DNA of 34,883 nt from Planctomycetota bacterium. GTDB lineage: Bacteria > Planctomycetota > UBA8108 > UBA1146. The stretch is from positions 1-34,883 of the forward strand of contig JACETR010000025.1 of assembly GCA_013911165.1 (NCBI GenBank), read 5' to 3'. The notes under the pieces were generated by a model. The model saw nothing but the letters and a program-made list of their open reading frames with translations. It did not search any database and had not been told where the DNA came from. The translations under genes were made by a program, and so were the position numbers. Below are positions 15,949 through 24,113 of this stretch, piece after piece. Positions within the stretch are counted from its first letter, which is position 1; every line of letters begins with the position of its first letter.

Positions 15949-16914
15949 TTAGGGCTTCCCCAACAGGGCTGCAAGTTCTTCAGGGGACCGGGATGACCCT
16001 TTGATCGACTCCAAATGTTCTTCAATGACCCCTAAATGGCCATTTGCAGCATTTAAGACCTCTCGGGCAAAATTTAGATTGCTGGAGAGCCACCCGGTCA
16101 CGATTGCAAGTCGCAAGTCGTTTTCAGCCCTTGAGATAAGTTCAATAGCACGATCTTTTGACAGGTTTGTCAGGTCAGACACGATCGCCTGTGCCCGTCG
16201 ACCGAGTTTCTCATTGGTGACCTGCATGCGGATCATTCTGCCGCGATAGATCCAGCCAAGTCGCAATGCTCCCATCGTCGAAATCCTGTGAAGAAGACGA
16301 TGCGTTGCAGTGGCTGCGCCCAGACGAGTGGATCCCGCCACTGTCTCCGAACCGGTCTCGAGAAACAGCCGCAACCCCCGTTTGACAGGAAACCAGTCAC
16401 TTTGCGGATTGCTCGTCATCAGCATCACCCGTGCGCCTCTTTGCTCCGCTTCCTCCAAGCCTTCCCTGACGTAGGCAGCGGCTCCGGAGGCAGAGATTCC
16501 CAGGACCAGATCGGACTCACCCACTTCACAGTCCTGAATGGCAGAACGACCTGCCAGGCCATCATCCTCTGCACCTTCTACTGCACGCGTCAATGCTTCC
16601 ACCCCACCCGCAATCAACGCCCGACGACGCTCCTCTGCTACAGAAAAAGTGGGACCCCACTCAGCCATTTCCAATTGGATCAGGCGGCCACTGGTTCCGG
16701 CTCCCAAGCCGATGATCCGACCAGTCCCGCCAAGTGTTTGTGCCCACCAACGGGAAGCCTCCATAGCAGATTCCCGGCATGAAGAGAGGGCGTCCGACAC
16801 CTTGGACTCCTGCTCTTCGAAATGATTCCAACATGCTTCAGCACTGTTGATTTTCGAGGCGCCGGGATCCACCTCCTCTGTCGGAGAATCAGGGTCATTT
16901 TGAGAGTGGTTCAT
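15949..16914 (-). CDS. murQ: N-acetylmuramic acid 6-phosphate etherase
   Basis: MurQ cleaves the lactyl ether of MurNAc-6-phosphate to GlcNAc-6-phosphate and D-lactate in cell-wall sugar recycling. The 321-residue protein has the SIS-domain signatures GLGAGTSGRLIQLEMAEWG (residues 69-87, with the catalytic-region Glu in AEWGPTF), the sugar-phosphate site LGISASGAAAYVREGL, and the C-terminal ETVAGSTRLGAATATH and VTNEKLGRRA motifs. The start at 16914 forms an ATGA overlap with the upstream gene's stop; a longer reading is not supported. Its presence implies the cell makes or recycles peptidoglycan sugars. No kinase (MurK/AnmK) or PTS partner lies in this window. Confidence 0.93.
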   Translation of the reverse strand: MNHSQNDPDSPTEEVDPGASKINSAEACWNHFEEQESKVSDALSSCRESAMEASRWWAQTLGGTGRIIGLGAGTSGRLIQLEMAEWGPTFSVAEERRRALIAGGVEALTRAVEGAEDDGLAGRSAIQDCEVGESDLVLGISASGAAAYVREGLEEAEQRGARVMLMTSNPQSDWFPVKRGLRLFLETGSETVAGSTRLGAATATHRLLHRISTMGALRLGWIYRGRMIRMQVTNEKLGRRAQAIVSDLTNLSKDRAIELISRAENDLRLAIVTGWLSSNLNFAREVLNAANGHLGVIEEHLESIKGSSRSPEELAALLGKP

Positions 16915-17858
16915 CGGTTTGGCGTTCCTCCACCGGGTCCCTGTATACGACGCCAGACCCTGCCGATATCTTCGCGGATTTCTTTTTCCCACTCGGGATA
17001 GGGGAACTCCTTGAGAATCTCCTCAAGTCGGGCGGCGGCAGCGGCCAATCGATTGGATCTTTCCATTTCTCGCGCTTCGAAACGGGCTTTTTTCCAACGC
17101 TCCTCCAGTAATTCCATCAACTTGGACCTTCTCTTCAGCAGGGGTTCGTTGTCTGGAAATCTGAATCGCTCAAGACCGGCCAGAGTTCTCAAGGCTGAAG
17201 CATTTTGCATGTCTTGGACCTGCATTTGTGCTTTGTCCAGGAGCTTGCCTGCAAGTTCCCTGGAACGGCGAAATCCATCACAAAACTTCGTCGTCGCGCG
17301 AATCGCCTTGCGAATATTGGACGCCCTCAATTTTGACGGTGTGAGCACTGTTCCCTTTTGCAGATACGGATCAAAAATCGCCACCACACTTTTTCCTCCT
17401 GAGGCACCGATCAATCGCTCCAGTAACTGGCGTGAGGCGGTCTCGGATTTGCGTTGCCCAGAGTCCAGATTCGCTGGCAACTTCGTCCATTGCCAACCCT
17501 TATCGGTCTTGATCCATTTATCGCGGAGAAGTACCACCTCGGACAATAATTTCTTCACCGAGGAGTCCTCAAGAACATTGGCCAGCTTGTCCGTAGTTTC
17601 CTCATCTGATTCCAGAGCGAGCAAGACGATCACAGGAAACAATTTTTCCAGCGATTGGTCCAGTGCTTGCCCAGGGCGGTTCCATTTCAATTCACCTTCA
17701 TCTGAAACCGCATACAGATCCGTTGCAGTGAGGAAAAATACCGAGAGAAAAATCGCCGAAAGAAACTTGAGTGAGGCCACTTTCGACAGCCCAGAAAGAG
17801 GGGCAAACCGGCTCTCGATGGAATCTCCATCACTGACGATTTGAACTTTGGGGACCAT
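16911..17858 (-). CDS. Secreted protein of unknown function coupled to murQ
   Basis: A 315-residue protein with a long N-terminal region and then a hydrophobic signal segment (about residues 29-49, LKFLSAIFLSVFFLTATDLYA), so it is probably exported. The mature N-terminal half has a beta-strand (LFPVIVLLALESDEE) and a second one (KSVVAIFDPYLQKGT) that could belong to a thioredoxin-like fold, though no CxxC motif is present. The C-terminal third (from about residue 235) is rich in Arg, Lys, Glu and Ala and reads as long helices or coiled coil. A GGAGG site 4 nt before the ATG at 17858 supports the start. The ATGA overlap with murQ suggests a shared role in envelope turnover. I do not recognise a family. 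Confidence 0.65.
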   Translation of the reverse strand: MVPKVQIVSDGDSIESRFAPLSGLSKVASLKFLSAIFLSVFFLTATDLYAVSDEGELKWNRPGQALDQSLEKLFPVIVLLALESDEETTDKLANVLEDSSVKKLLSEVVLLRDKWIKTDKGWQWTKLPANLDSGQRKSETASRQLLERLIGASGGKSVVAIFDPYLQKGTVLTPSKLRASNIRKAIRATTKFCDGFRRSRELAGKLLDKAQMQVQDMQNASALRTLAGLERFRFPDNEPLLKRRSKLMELLEERWKKARFEAREMERSNRLAAAAARLEEILKEFPYPEWEKEIREDIGRVWRRIQGPGGGTPNR

Positions 17859-18119
17859 GACACCTCCCGATTGCTGCCAAGCCGAACATCCATCTCCCCA
17901 AATGACGATTCACTCGGGAACGTATGCCGGCAGAGAGAGCAATCTAACACCCAAAACGGCCATCAACCATGCTCCTCAAGCTCTCATCCGCTTGCCTGAA
18001 GGGGACTTCAGTCACAAGATGGTCAGTTGTGATCTTGCAACACCATGAGATTCAATCGCTTCGGAAAAGTGAATCCGAGATTTTTTTAGTGGACGACCAG
18101 AGAAGGAAGAGCCGCTTCG
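17859..18119. other. Divergent intergenic region between the murQ operon and the menG operon
   Basis: This 261-nt region must hold promoters for both operons. It contains a short inverted repeat CAAGAT/ATCTTG around 18017-18036, and a GAAGGAAG ribosome binding site for the methyltransferase gene near 18102-18109. I found no promoter pair close enough to consensus to call. Confidence 0.4.
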
Positions 18120-18920
18120 ATGAACACTTCTGACTCCTCCTCTGCTCCCTCAACTTCCGACGCTCCGAACCCAGCTTCCGCCGACCTTGCTACGGATAAC
18201 TCTCATCCCTTTCTCGACAAACCTGGAGAAAAGATTCAAGGTCTCTTCGACGAGATCGCCCCGAGGTATGACCTTCTGAATCGAATCCTGTCCTTCAACA
18301 TCGACATCTGGTGGCGATACAAAGCGGTTCAATCCCTGAGATTGAAACCCGGTCACAAAGTACTCGATGCCTGTTGTGGTACAGGTGACCTTTCAATGGC
18401 AGCAATCAAGGCAGAACCAGAGATTGAAGTCATCGGCAGTGATTTTTCGATGCAGATGCTTCTCAATGGGGATCGAAAAAGGAGAAACAAGTCAGGATCA
18501 GCCAGAGGCCCACGCCTCGTCCAGGCAGACACACTGAAACTGCCATTCAGGGACAATACTTTTGACAGTGCGATGGTCGGCTTTGGCATGCGTAATGTTT
18601 CCGATTTGCCGGCAGGCCTCAGCGAACTTTCAAGGGTTCTGAAACCCGGTGGCCGCTTGATGATTCTCGAGTTCACACCGATGACGAACCGTCTATTGAG
18701 ACCATTTTCTGATTGGTATCAGGGTACGATTCTTCCTGCATTGGGGAATCTACTCTCGGGCTCCCGCGTCAAGGCCTACAGTTATTTGGATGAATCGGTC
18801 AAGGATTGGCCGGATGGTGATCGCTTTGAAGAAATCATCCGGATGACACCATTCCATGCGGTTCGCTGGAAACCCCTGTTTCCTGGAAACGTGGCGGTCC
18901 ATGAGGCGGTCAAGGGATGA
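18120..18920 (+). CDS. ubiE: Demethylmenaquinone methyltransferase (UbiE/MenG family)
   Basis: SAM-dependent C-methyltransferase acting late in quinone synthesis, converting demethylmenaquinone to menaquinone. The 266-residue product has a ~35-residue Ser/Pro-rich N-terminal tail, the family motif FDEIAPRYDLLNRILSFNID, the SAM-binding VLDACCGTGDLS (residues 81-92), GMRNVSDLPAGL and SRVLKPGGRLMILEFT. These define UbiE/MenG rather than a generic methyltransferase. With no ubiquinone-specific hydroxylases in view and a UbiX/UbiA pair just downstream, menaquinone is the likelier product (inference). It heads a five-gene operon in which each start overlaps the previous stop. Confidence 0.93.
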   Translation: MNTSDSSSAPSTSDAPNPASADLATDNSHPFLDKPGEKIQGLFDEIAPRYDLLNRILSFNIDIWWRYKAVQSLRLKPGHKVLDACCGTGDLSMAAIKAEPEIEVIGSDFSMQMLLNGDRKRRNKSGSARGPRLVQADTLKLPFRDNTFDSAMVGFGMRNVSDLPAGLSELSRVLKPGGRLMILEFTPMTNRLLRPFSDWYQGTILPALGNLLSGSRVKAYSYLDESVKDWPDGDRFEEIIRMTPFHAVRWKPLFPGNVAVHEAVKG

Positions 18921-19807
18921 ATCCCCAAAGCAACGAATCAGACAAACAGGGACAGCACCATGTCGTAGCCCCTCCGGGTGTCGAAACAGACGCCGGATTG
19001 CTGGCAAAAACTTTTGCACCGGCACTGGGCAGGATTCTCTTTGACGAGACCTACCGACTCAAGCACTGCGGAGGCTGGTTGCTTCGTGGTGGTGAGAACG
19101 ATGAGGCGAACAAAATCATGGAGGCCGTCTCCGGGCTCGGTTTTCAAGCTCGCAAGTTTACGGGTTCGCTCGAATCCACACGTCTCAAAATCCGGCGCAC
19201 GATTCGCACTCGACTTGAGGATGATCGAATCGAACTGGTCACCCCTACCGATTCTCGCTGGATTCCACTGTCTTCCATTCGCGCCATCGACATGAGCCTT
19301 TCTGCTGAAGATGACGACCCTGAAGTTGAAAACTACACTCAACAGCGCGACCGGGTAATGAGGAGTCTCGCTGAAGTGATGTTGCCGGGGACACCCGCAG
19401 GGGATCTCCTCGAAAAAATATCCGAGGCCCCTATTCGGAACCCTCAACCAAAACTGTTTCTCCTCGGTCAGGAAGATCTTTGTTGGTCAATGGACCGCAG
19501 CACTGTCTTCCTCGATCTTGTCGAACAACGAGCTGCTCAATCACTTGCAAACATTCTGCGGTACACAGGAGTGCTCATTGGATCTGTATCTGAAACGGTA
19601 GTGACTCCACAAACCCGCAAGTTCTGGATTCGCGGGGATCTTGAGACGATTCGCAGGGATCTCGAAATCCACCAGTCAAATCGTATTGAGGCGGTCCGGG
19701 CATGGATCGAATCGGGCGGCTTACTCCATGATCAATGCCACGAATCAGCAGACCTTGAATCCGACTCCACTTCTTCCCAAAGCGTGAACAGGAATCAAAC
19801 ATCATGA
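18917..19807 (+). CDS. Unknown protein inside the menaquinone-type operon
   Basis: A 296-residue soluble protein with no signal peptide or membrane segment. It starts with an ATGA overlap on the methyltransferase stop and ends with an ATGA overlap on ubiX, so it is translationally coupled on both sides. Visible landmarks are CGGWLLRGGENDEANKIMEA (residues ~51-70), a positively charged strand-helix KIRRTIRTRLEDDRIELV, RWIPLSSIRAIDMSL, PKLFLLGQEDLCWSMDRS, and a helical C-terminal half with RKFWIRGDLETIRRDLEIHQ. The first part looks like an alpha/beta ligand-binding or scaffold fold, followed by a mainly helical region and a polar tail. I do not recognise a family. Position argues for a role in quinone synthesis or in regulating it. 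Confidence 0.75.
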   Translation: MNPQSNESDKQGQHHVVAPPGVETDAGLLAKTFAPALGRILFDETYRLKHCGGWLLRGGENDEANKIMEAVSGLGFQARKFTGSLESTRLKIRRTIRTRLEDDRIELVTPTDSRWIPLSSIRAIDMSLSAEDDDPEVENYTQQRDRVMRSLAEVMLPGTPAGDLLEKISEAPIRNPQPKLFLLGQEDLCWSMDRSTVFLDLVEQRAAQSLANILRYTGVLIGSVSETVVTPQTRKFWIRGDLETIRRDLEIHQSNRIEAVRAWIESGGLLHDQCHESADLESDSTSSQSVNRNQTS

Positions 19808-20421
19808 GCAACAGTGAAAACCAGCCGCAGGCAAAACGTCGCGAGTTCGTTATCGGAGTCAGTGGTGCGAGTGGATCGATTATCGCTGAACGTCTGGTGC
19901 GTTTTCTTCTCGAATCAGGAAATGCTGTGCACCTCGTTGCCTCCAAAACAGGCAAACTGGTTACACATGATGAAATGAATATTCCAGCAGGGACACGAAC
20001 CCTTTTTGCAGATATGGAACATGAGAATCTCACGGAATGGGGCGAAAAGAACTTTTACGCCCCCTTTGCCAGTGGTACCGCCCCCATCGATGGCATGGCG
20101 ATCGTCCCCTGTGCCATGACCACAGTGGCAAGTGTCGCTCATGGTATCTCCGACAATTTGATCAAGCGTGCTGCTGAAGTCATGCTCAAAGAAGGCAGAC
20201 CCCTGGTCATCTGTCCGCGAGAGGCGCCGCTGAACCAGATTCATCTGCAAAACATGCTGACCCTGACCCAGGCTGGAGCAACCATCGTGCCCCCGGTACT
20301 GACCTTCTATCAACACCCTGGAGACAGCGTGATCGAACAGGTCGACTATGTCGTCAGTCGGATTCTTGATCATCTTGGCGTGGACAATGAACTCTTCCAC
20401 CGCTGGGGCAGCGAACGATGA
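19804..20421 (+). CDS. ubiX: Flavin prenyltransferase UbiX
   Basis: UbiX makes prenylated FMN, the cofactor used by UbiD-type decarboxylases. The 205-residue product has the flavoprotein signature FVIGVSGASGSIIAERLVRF, the central PCAMTTVASVAHGISDNLI motif that binds substrate, and REAPLNQIHLQNMLTL with conserved Arg and Glu. The PVLTFYQHP segment near the C-terminus is also typical (usually PAFYxxP). In the futalosine pathway the equivalent step uses a UbiX/UbiD pair (MqnM/MqnL). No UbiD is present in the window. The gene is coupled to neighbours on both sides by ATGA overlaps. Confidence 0.94.
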   Translation: MSNSENQPQAKRREFVIGVSGASGSIIAERLVRFLLESGNAVHLVASKTGKLVTHDEMNIPAGTRTLFADMEHENLTEWGEKNFYAPFASGTAPIDGMAIVPCAMTTVASVAHGISDNLIKRAAEVMLKEGRPLVICPREAPLNQIHLQNMLTLTQAGATIVPPVLTFYQHPGDSVIEQVDYVVSRILDHLGVDNELFHRWGSER

Positions 20422-21326
20422 ATCCCGACAGCAAGGCGACTGCAGGATTTCTCAACCAACTCTTCGAGTTTGGTGAGATGATCAAAATCAGCCATACCCT
20501 GTTTGCCTTGCCGTTTGCCATCGGGGCCGCATTTCTTGCGGTTTCGCTTCAGGATTCCAACCTTCCTGCTTCCGGTTGGACGCCTTTTCTTCAGGTCGTA
20601 TTGGCGATTGCGTTCGCAAGAACCTCTGCCATGTCTTTCAATCGCTGGGCTGATCGCGATATCGATGGGAAAAACCCGAGAACCGAGAATCGCTCTATTC
20701 CAGCGGGCCGTCTTACCGCGGGCCAGGTATTGACCGCAACCGTGATTTCCATCTTCGGTTTCGTGGCAACCTGTGCTTGGATCGGTGACCAGGCATTACT
20801 CCTCTCACCCATCGTCCTGCTCGTCGTCCTCGGATATTCCTACACCAAGAGACTGACATGGCTTTGCCATGCAGTTCTCGGAATCGGACTGGGATTGGCA
20901 CCTGTGGGTGCGTGGCTGGTTTTGACCGGAGACCTCGCAGACCCCTTGCCCTGGCTCCTTGGAACCGCGGTACTTTTCTGGAGTGCTGGATTCGACATTG
21001 TGTATTCATGCCAGGATGTGGAAGTGGACAAAGAACAGTCACTCAACAGTATTCCTGCACGATTCGGAATCGCAAAATCCCTGGTCATTTCACGTTCGTT
21101 CCATTTGGTAATGATCATCCTGATGGGACTGCTTTACCTTGAACTGGATCGATCTCTGCCTGTGCTTGTCGCCACTTTTCTGACCGCGACCCTGCTGTGT
21201 ATCGGACACCTTCGCATCAGATCGGAGTATCGACAGTTGAAGCGGATTGAGAATGCTCTTCTCGAGTTCAATATCGCCATCAGTTTCATCTTCATGCTGT
21301 GCATGGCTGCAGAAGTATACCTATGA
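20418..21326 (+). CDS. ubiA: UbiA-family prenyltransferase (menaquinone side-chain type, MqnP-like)
   Basis: An integral membrane prenyltransferase of 302 residues that attaches a polyprenyl chain to an aromatic ring. Eight or nine membrane segments are visible. Both Asp-rich metal/diphosphate motifs are present: NRWADRDIDGKNPRTENR near residue 75 and DVEVDKEQSLNSIPARFG near residue 197. The ISHTLFALPFAIGAA N-terminus and the second motif form resemble the MqnP/4-hydroxybenzoate branch rather than MenA. Coupled to ubiX upstream and to the membrane protein downstream, it fits a late menaquinone pathway; whether the acceptor is a futalosine-pathway naphthoate or 4-hydroxybenzoate cannot be fixed from sequence. 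Confidence 0.9.
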   Translation: MNPDSKATAGFLNQLFEFGEMIKISHTLFALPFAIGAAFLAVSLQDSNLPASGWTPFLQVVLAIAFARTSAMSFNRWADRDIDGKNPRTENRSIPAGRLTAGQVLTATVISIFGFVATCAWIGDQALLLSPIVLLVVLGYSYTKRLTWLCHAVLGIGLGLAPVGAWLVLTGDLADPLPWLLGTAVLFWSAGFDIVYSCQDVEVDKEQSLNSIPARFGIAKSLVISRSFHLVMIILMGLLYLELDRSLPVLVATFLTATLLCIGHLRIRSEYRQLKRIENALLEFNIAISFIFMLCMAAEVYL

Positions 21327-23143
21327 GTTATGCGGATCAGGAAAGATTGACTCTCATCGAGGGTTCCACCTGGCGTCAAACCGCCTTGCCGGCGGGTCGT
21401 ATCGCCGTCGCTCGTGGAGGTTTGATCTTTTTCCTTTTAGCCAGTTTTTACTGGCTTTTGGTTCCTCTTGGACCAGAGACCACACCCACCGCTGAATTGA
21501 TTGCCTCTTACTGGACTTCCCATTCTTCACCATCTGTCGCGGCTTCAATTCAATCGGGGTTACTGAGCTTTCTGACTCTGCTCTTCCCTGTCGCATTCTC
21601 CGCAAAATTTCTGGAGATCACTGAAGTCTGTTTGGCGTTCGCGGTTCTCGTTTGCTGGATGCGCCAACTCGACGCCTCCCGGTCGACAGTGATTCCCACT
21701 GCCTTGATCATCGGACTCTCCCCCGGCCTTTGCAGTCTCGTCATCGAGGGTGGAGAATTGCCACTGATGTTTCTCAGCGGTGCCATTCTTCTGGCCACGA
21801 CTGATCAGGTCAGGGCGGAGGCGGGACGAGGAGTGTTTTTTGTCGGTCTCACCATTGGGACTGCTGTTGCACTGGGCCCCGCCATGTTGCCAGTCTTGAT
21901 CTATTCACTCGCAACCATGCTCTTCGACCGGGGCATTCGGGGAGTTCGCTCACGAGGCTGGATCGCAATCCTCTTGGGCCTGATGACCGGTCTCTTTTCA
22001 TCCTTGCTGTTGGGCCATGCCCTGCAGGGTGGTGATCCCCCTTTCTCGAATACATGGACCTCTTTTTCTGAAGCCTGGCTCGTGTCCCTTCAGCAAATCT
22101 CAACCCCTTCCATAGAGGTACTGGTCCAGTCCACACGGGAATGGGGTCTGGTCGCTACGGCATTCACCCTTCCCGGATTGATCTGGGCCCTCCTCCGTCG
22201 ACCCGGAGACGTTGCACTGTTACTTGTGATCATCACCAGCGGAGCCTTCATCGCTCCAGCAGTACTTCCCGGTGTCAATACAACCGATGTCGCTGACCTG
22301 GATCCTTTTTCGCTTTTCAGTGCACTTCCAGCGGCGGTTTTTTGTAGCTGGACCCTGACACTGGCACACCGATCACTGGCACGTTTCCAACCATCGAAAA
22401 AGCTGCTCGTTTCCCTGAGCTCGATCTTGATCTCCGCCACGATTCCTTTTCTGGTAACCCCTCCCTTATGGAAACCTTCTTCCGAATTGGTACGGCAATG
22501 GGGAATCTCTGTTCTGCAAACCGTTCCTTCTGAGTCATTGGTGCTGACGGGGGGCAGAGATCAGGGGATTGCTCTGGAAGCAATTCAGTGGCTCGAAAAG
22601 ATTCGCCCCGACGTCACGCTGCTCGATCCTCGGGGAGAAATACTTCCTGTCAGACTCGGTCTTCCTGCTGATACGAAGAAGGAAATTGTTTTGAAGACCC
22701 TGCGAGAACTGAACACCCTTCAGCGCCCTCTGGTCTTCTTGCCTCAGGGACTCTCACACCCTCTTGCCAGCCGCTATCAGGTTCAGCCGCAGGCTCTCTG
22801 GTTTGAAATCCGCAGAGATCAACAACCGATCGCTTCAGACCTTCCCATGTGGAATCAGATCTCCCTGCCGCACCTTCCCCAATCTCCCGAAGCGGCATGG
22901 CGTTGGCTACGAGGTGAAGGTGCCGAGCCTCCAAGAAGGGGTCGACTTGCAGGCAAGGTTGCTGCCGAATCGTGGCTCGCACTGGCCAGGTCACAGGGTG
23001 AACTGAGATTTGATGGCAATTGGACAGCCATTCTCGCTTTGCTGGAAGATCTTCATCACGATCCGGAAGAGGTGCAAAAGTGGCTGCAACATCAGGATGC
23101 CGAGTTGCCCCGGGTCAGTCCCGCTGGTCGAACTCGCGACTGA
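21323..23143 (+). CDS. Polytopic membrane protein, DUF2723/GT-C glycosyltransferase-like
   Basis: A 606-residue protein starting MSYADQERLTLIEG, whose ATG overlaps the prenyltransferase stop (ATGA). About ten hydrophobic segments fill residues 30-390 (for example IAVARGGLIFFLLASFYWLL). A soluble C-terminal region follows, with SLVLTGGRDQGIALEAIQWL then EKIRPDVTLLDPRGE. That stretch resembles the GDxDxFPLWYxQ...RPDVxV segment of DUF2723 proteins, a GT-C-like family that includes O-mannosyltransferase-type enzymes, although the usual Asp-rich loop after the first membrane helix is not obvious. The last helices end in an Arg-rich tail that overlaps the convergent protease gene by 29 nt. Family assignment is tentative; membrane location is clear. 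Confidence 0.7.
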   Translation: MSYADQERLTLIEGSTWRQTALPAGRIAVARGGLIFFLLASFYWLLVPLGPETTPTAELIASYWTSHSSPSVAASIQSGLLSFLTLLFPVAFSAKFLEITEVCLAFAVLVCWMRQLDASRSTVIPTALIIGLSPGLCSLVIEGGELPLMFLSGAILLATTDQVRAEAGRGVFFVGLTIGTAVALGPAMLPVLIYSLATMLFDRGIRGVRSRGWIAILLGLMTGLFSSLLLGHALQGGDPPFSNTWTSFSEAWLVSLQQISTPSIEVLVQSTREWGLVATAFTLPGLIWALLRRPGDVALLLVIITSGAFIAPAVLPGVNTTDVADLDPFSLFSALPAAVFCSWTLTLAHRSLARFQPSKKLLVSLSSILISATIPFLVTPPLWKPSSELVRQWGISVLQTVPSESLVLTGGRDQGIALEAIQWLEKIRPDVTLLDPRGEILPVRLGLPADTKKEIVLKTLRELNTLQRPLVFLPQGLSHPLASRYQVQPQALWFEIRRDQQPIASDLPMWNQISLPHLPQSPEAAWRWLRGEGAEPPRRGRLAGKVAAESWLALARSQGELRFDGNWTAILALLEDLHHDPEEVQKWLQHQDAELPRVSPAGRTRD

Positions 23144-24062
23144 CTTGCTCCAGAAACTTTCTTTCTTCAGGGGTCAGGGATTCGATTCCCTCCCGGGACA
23201 CTTTCCCAAGCAGCTCATCTACCCGGGATCTCTTCCGTGATTCTTCGAGAGCCTGTTTCTCATCCTGTTGCTCCCGGAATCGCTGCTTTTGCTGCTCCCA
23301 CCAACTTTGCTTTGGCTCGGAAGACCCCTGCCACCATTCACTCTCATCTTCACGATCCGCCCGGGACATCACATAACTCTGGGCAAAGATCATGAGAGCC
23401 ATCGCCAGCAAAAAACCACTCGCACCATCCACGGTCAGCCAGATCAGCAGGAGTACCAGAGAGACGACCCTGCCTGAAGTGATCATGATTTTGTGAGCTC
23501 TCCATTCACCCTGACGTGACCAGACGATGGAGTGAAGAATCCTGCCGCCATCGAGGGGGAAAGCGGGAAGCAGGTTGAAAATCAGCAGGTCCAGGTTGAC
23601 TGCCGCAGCGATGGAAAGGGGATCAGAAACGGGCATGCGCAAGAAAAAGGAACCCACACCATCTCCTGCAAAGATGGCCAATGGCAAAAGAATCAGCCAC
23701 AGAACCAGATTGACGACCGGACCACCGATCGCCACTGCCAAATGATTCGCAGGTCTGTCAGGGATATCCACGGTTGCCAGCCCACCCAGGGGCCACAGCA
23801 AAACTTCGCTGGCATTCCCGCCAACCCTTCTCGCCGCACGGCAATGTCCCATTTCATGCAGGAATACCGAGGCGAACAGAAAAACCAGGTAGTAAATCAC
23901 GGTACTGCCTGAAGCGAGAGATTCCCCCGCGGAAGCATCTGTTCCCGGTGCACTTCGGGAGAGAGCCATCCATTCAAAAAGTCCCCAAAGGAGAAAGATC
24001 CAATGGATGCGGATGGTGATGCCATCAACGGTTCCCAGCTTCAAACCACCGCGATCAAACAT
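23115..24062 (-). CDS. Site-2-type protease, M50 family
   Basis: An intramembrane zinc metalloprotease of 315 residues. The HExxH motif is HEMGH at residues 69-73 within a membrane helix, and the second zinc motif is NLLPAFPLDGGR around residues 160-171, with five to six hydrophobic segments overall. There is no PDZ domain, so it belongs with the compact SpoIVFB/Rip3-like members. After the membrane part comes a ~90-residue charged tail rich in Glu, Gln, Lys and Arg (KQRFREQQDEKQALEESRKR), likely cytoplasmic coiled coil. The ATG at 24062 (MFDRGGLKLGTVDG) is preferred to a GTG 27 nt upstream because it begins the conserved part and has GGAG nearby. The substrate is unknown. Confidence 0.88.
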   Translation of the reverse strand: MFDRGGLKLGTVDGITIRIHWIFLLWGLFEWMALSRSAPGTDASAGESLASGSTVIYYLVFLFASVFLHEMGHCRAARRVGGNASEVLLWPLGGLATVDIPDRPANHLAVAIGGPVVNLVLWLILLPLAIFAGDGVGSFFLRMPVSDPLSIAAAVNLDLLIFNLLPAFPLDGGRILHSIVWSRQGEWRAHKIMITSGRVVSLVLLLIWLTVDGASGFLLAMALMIFAQSYVMSRADREDESEWWQGSSEPKQSWWEQQKQRFREQQDEKQALEESRKRSRVDELLGKVSREGIESLTPEERKFLEQVSREFDQRD

Positions 24063-24113
24063 CGATCTTCTTCTCCCCCCTGAAGTCACAGGTTATCCGG
24101 TTCGTCTCAGGAA

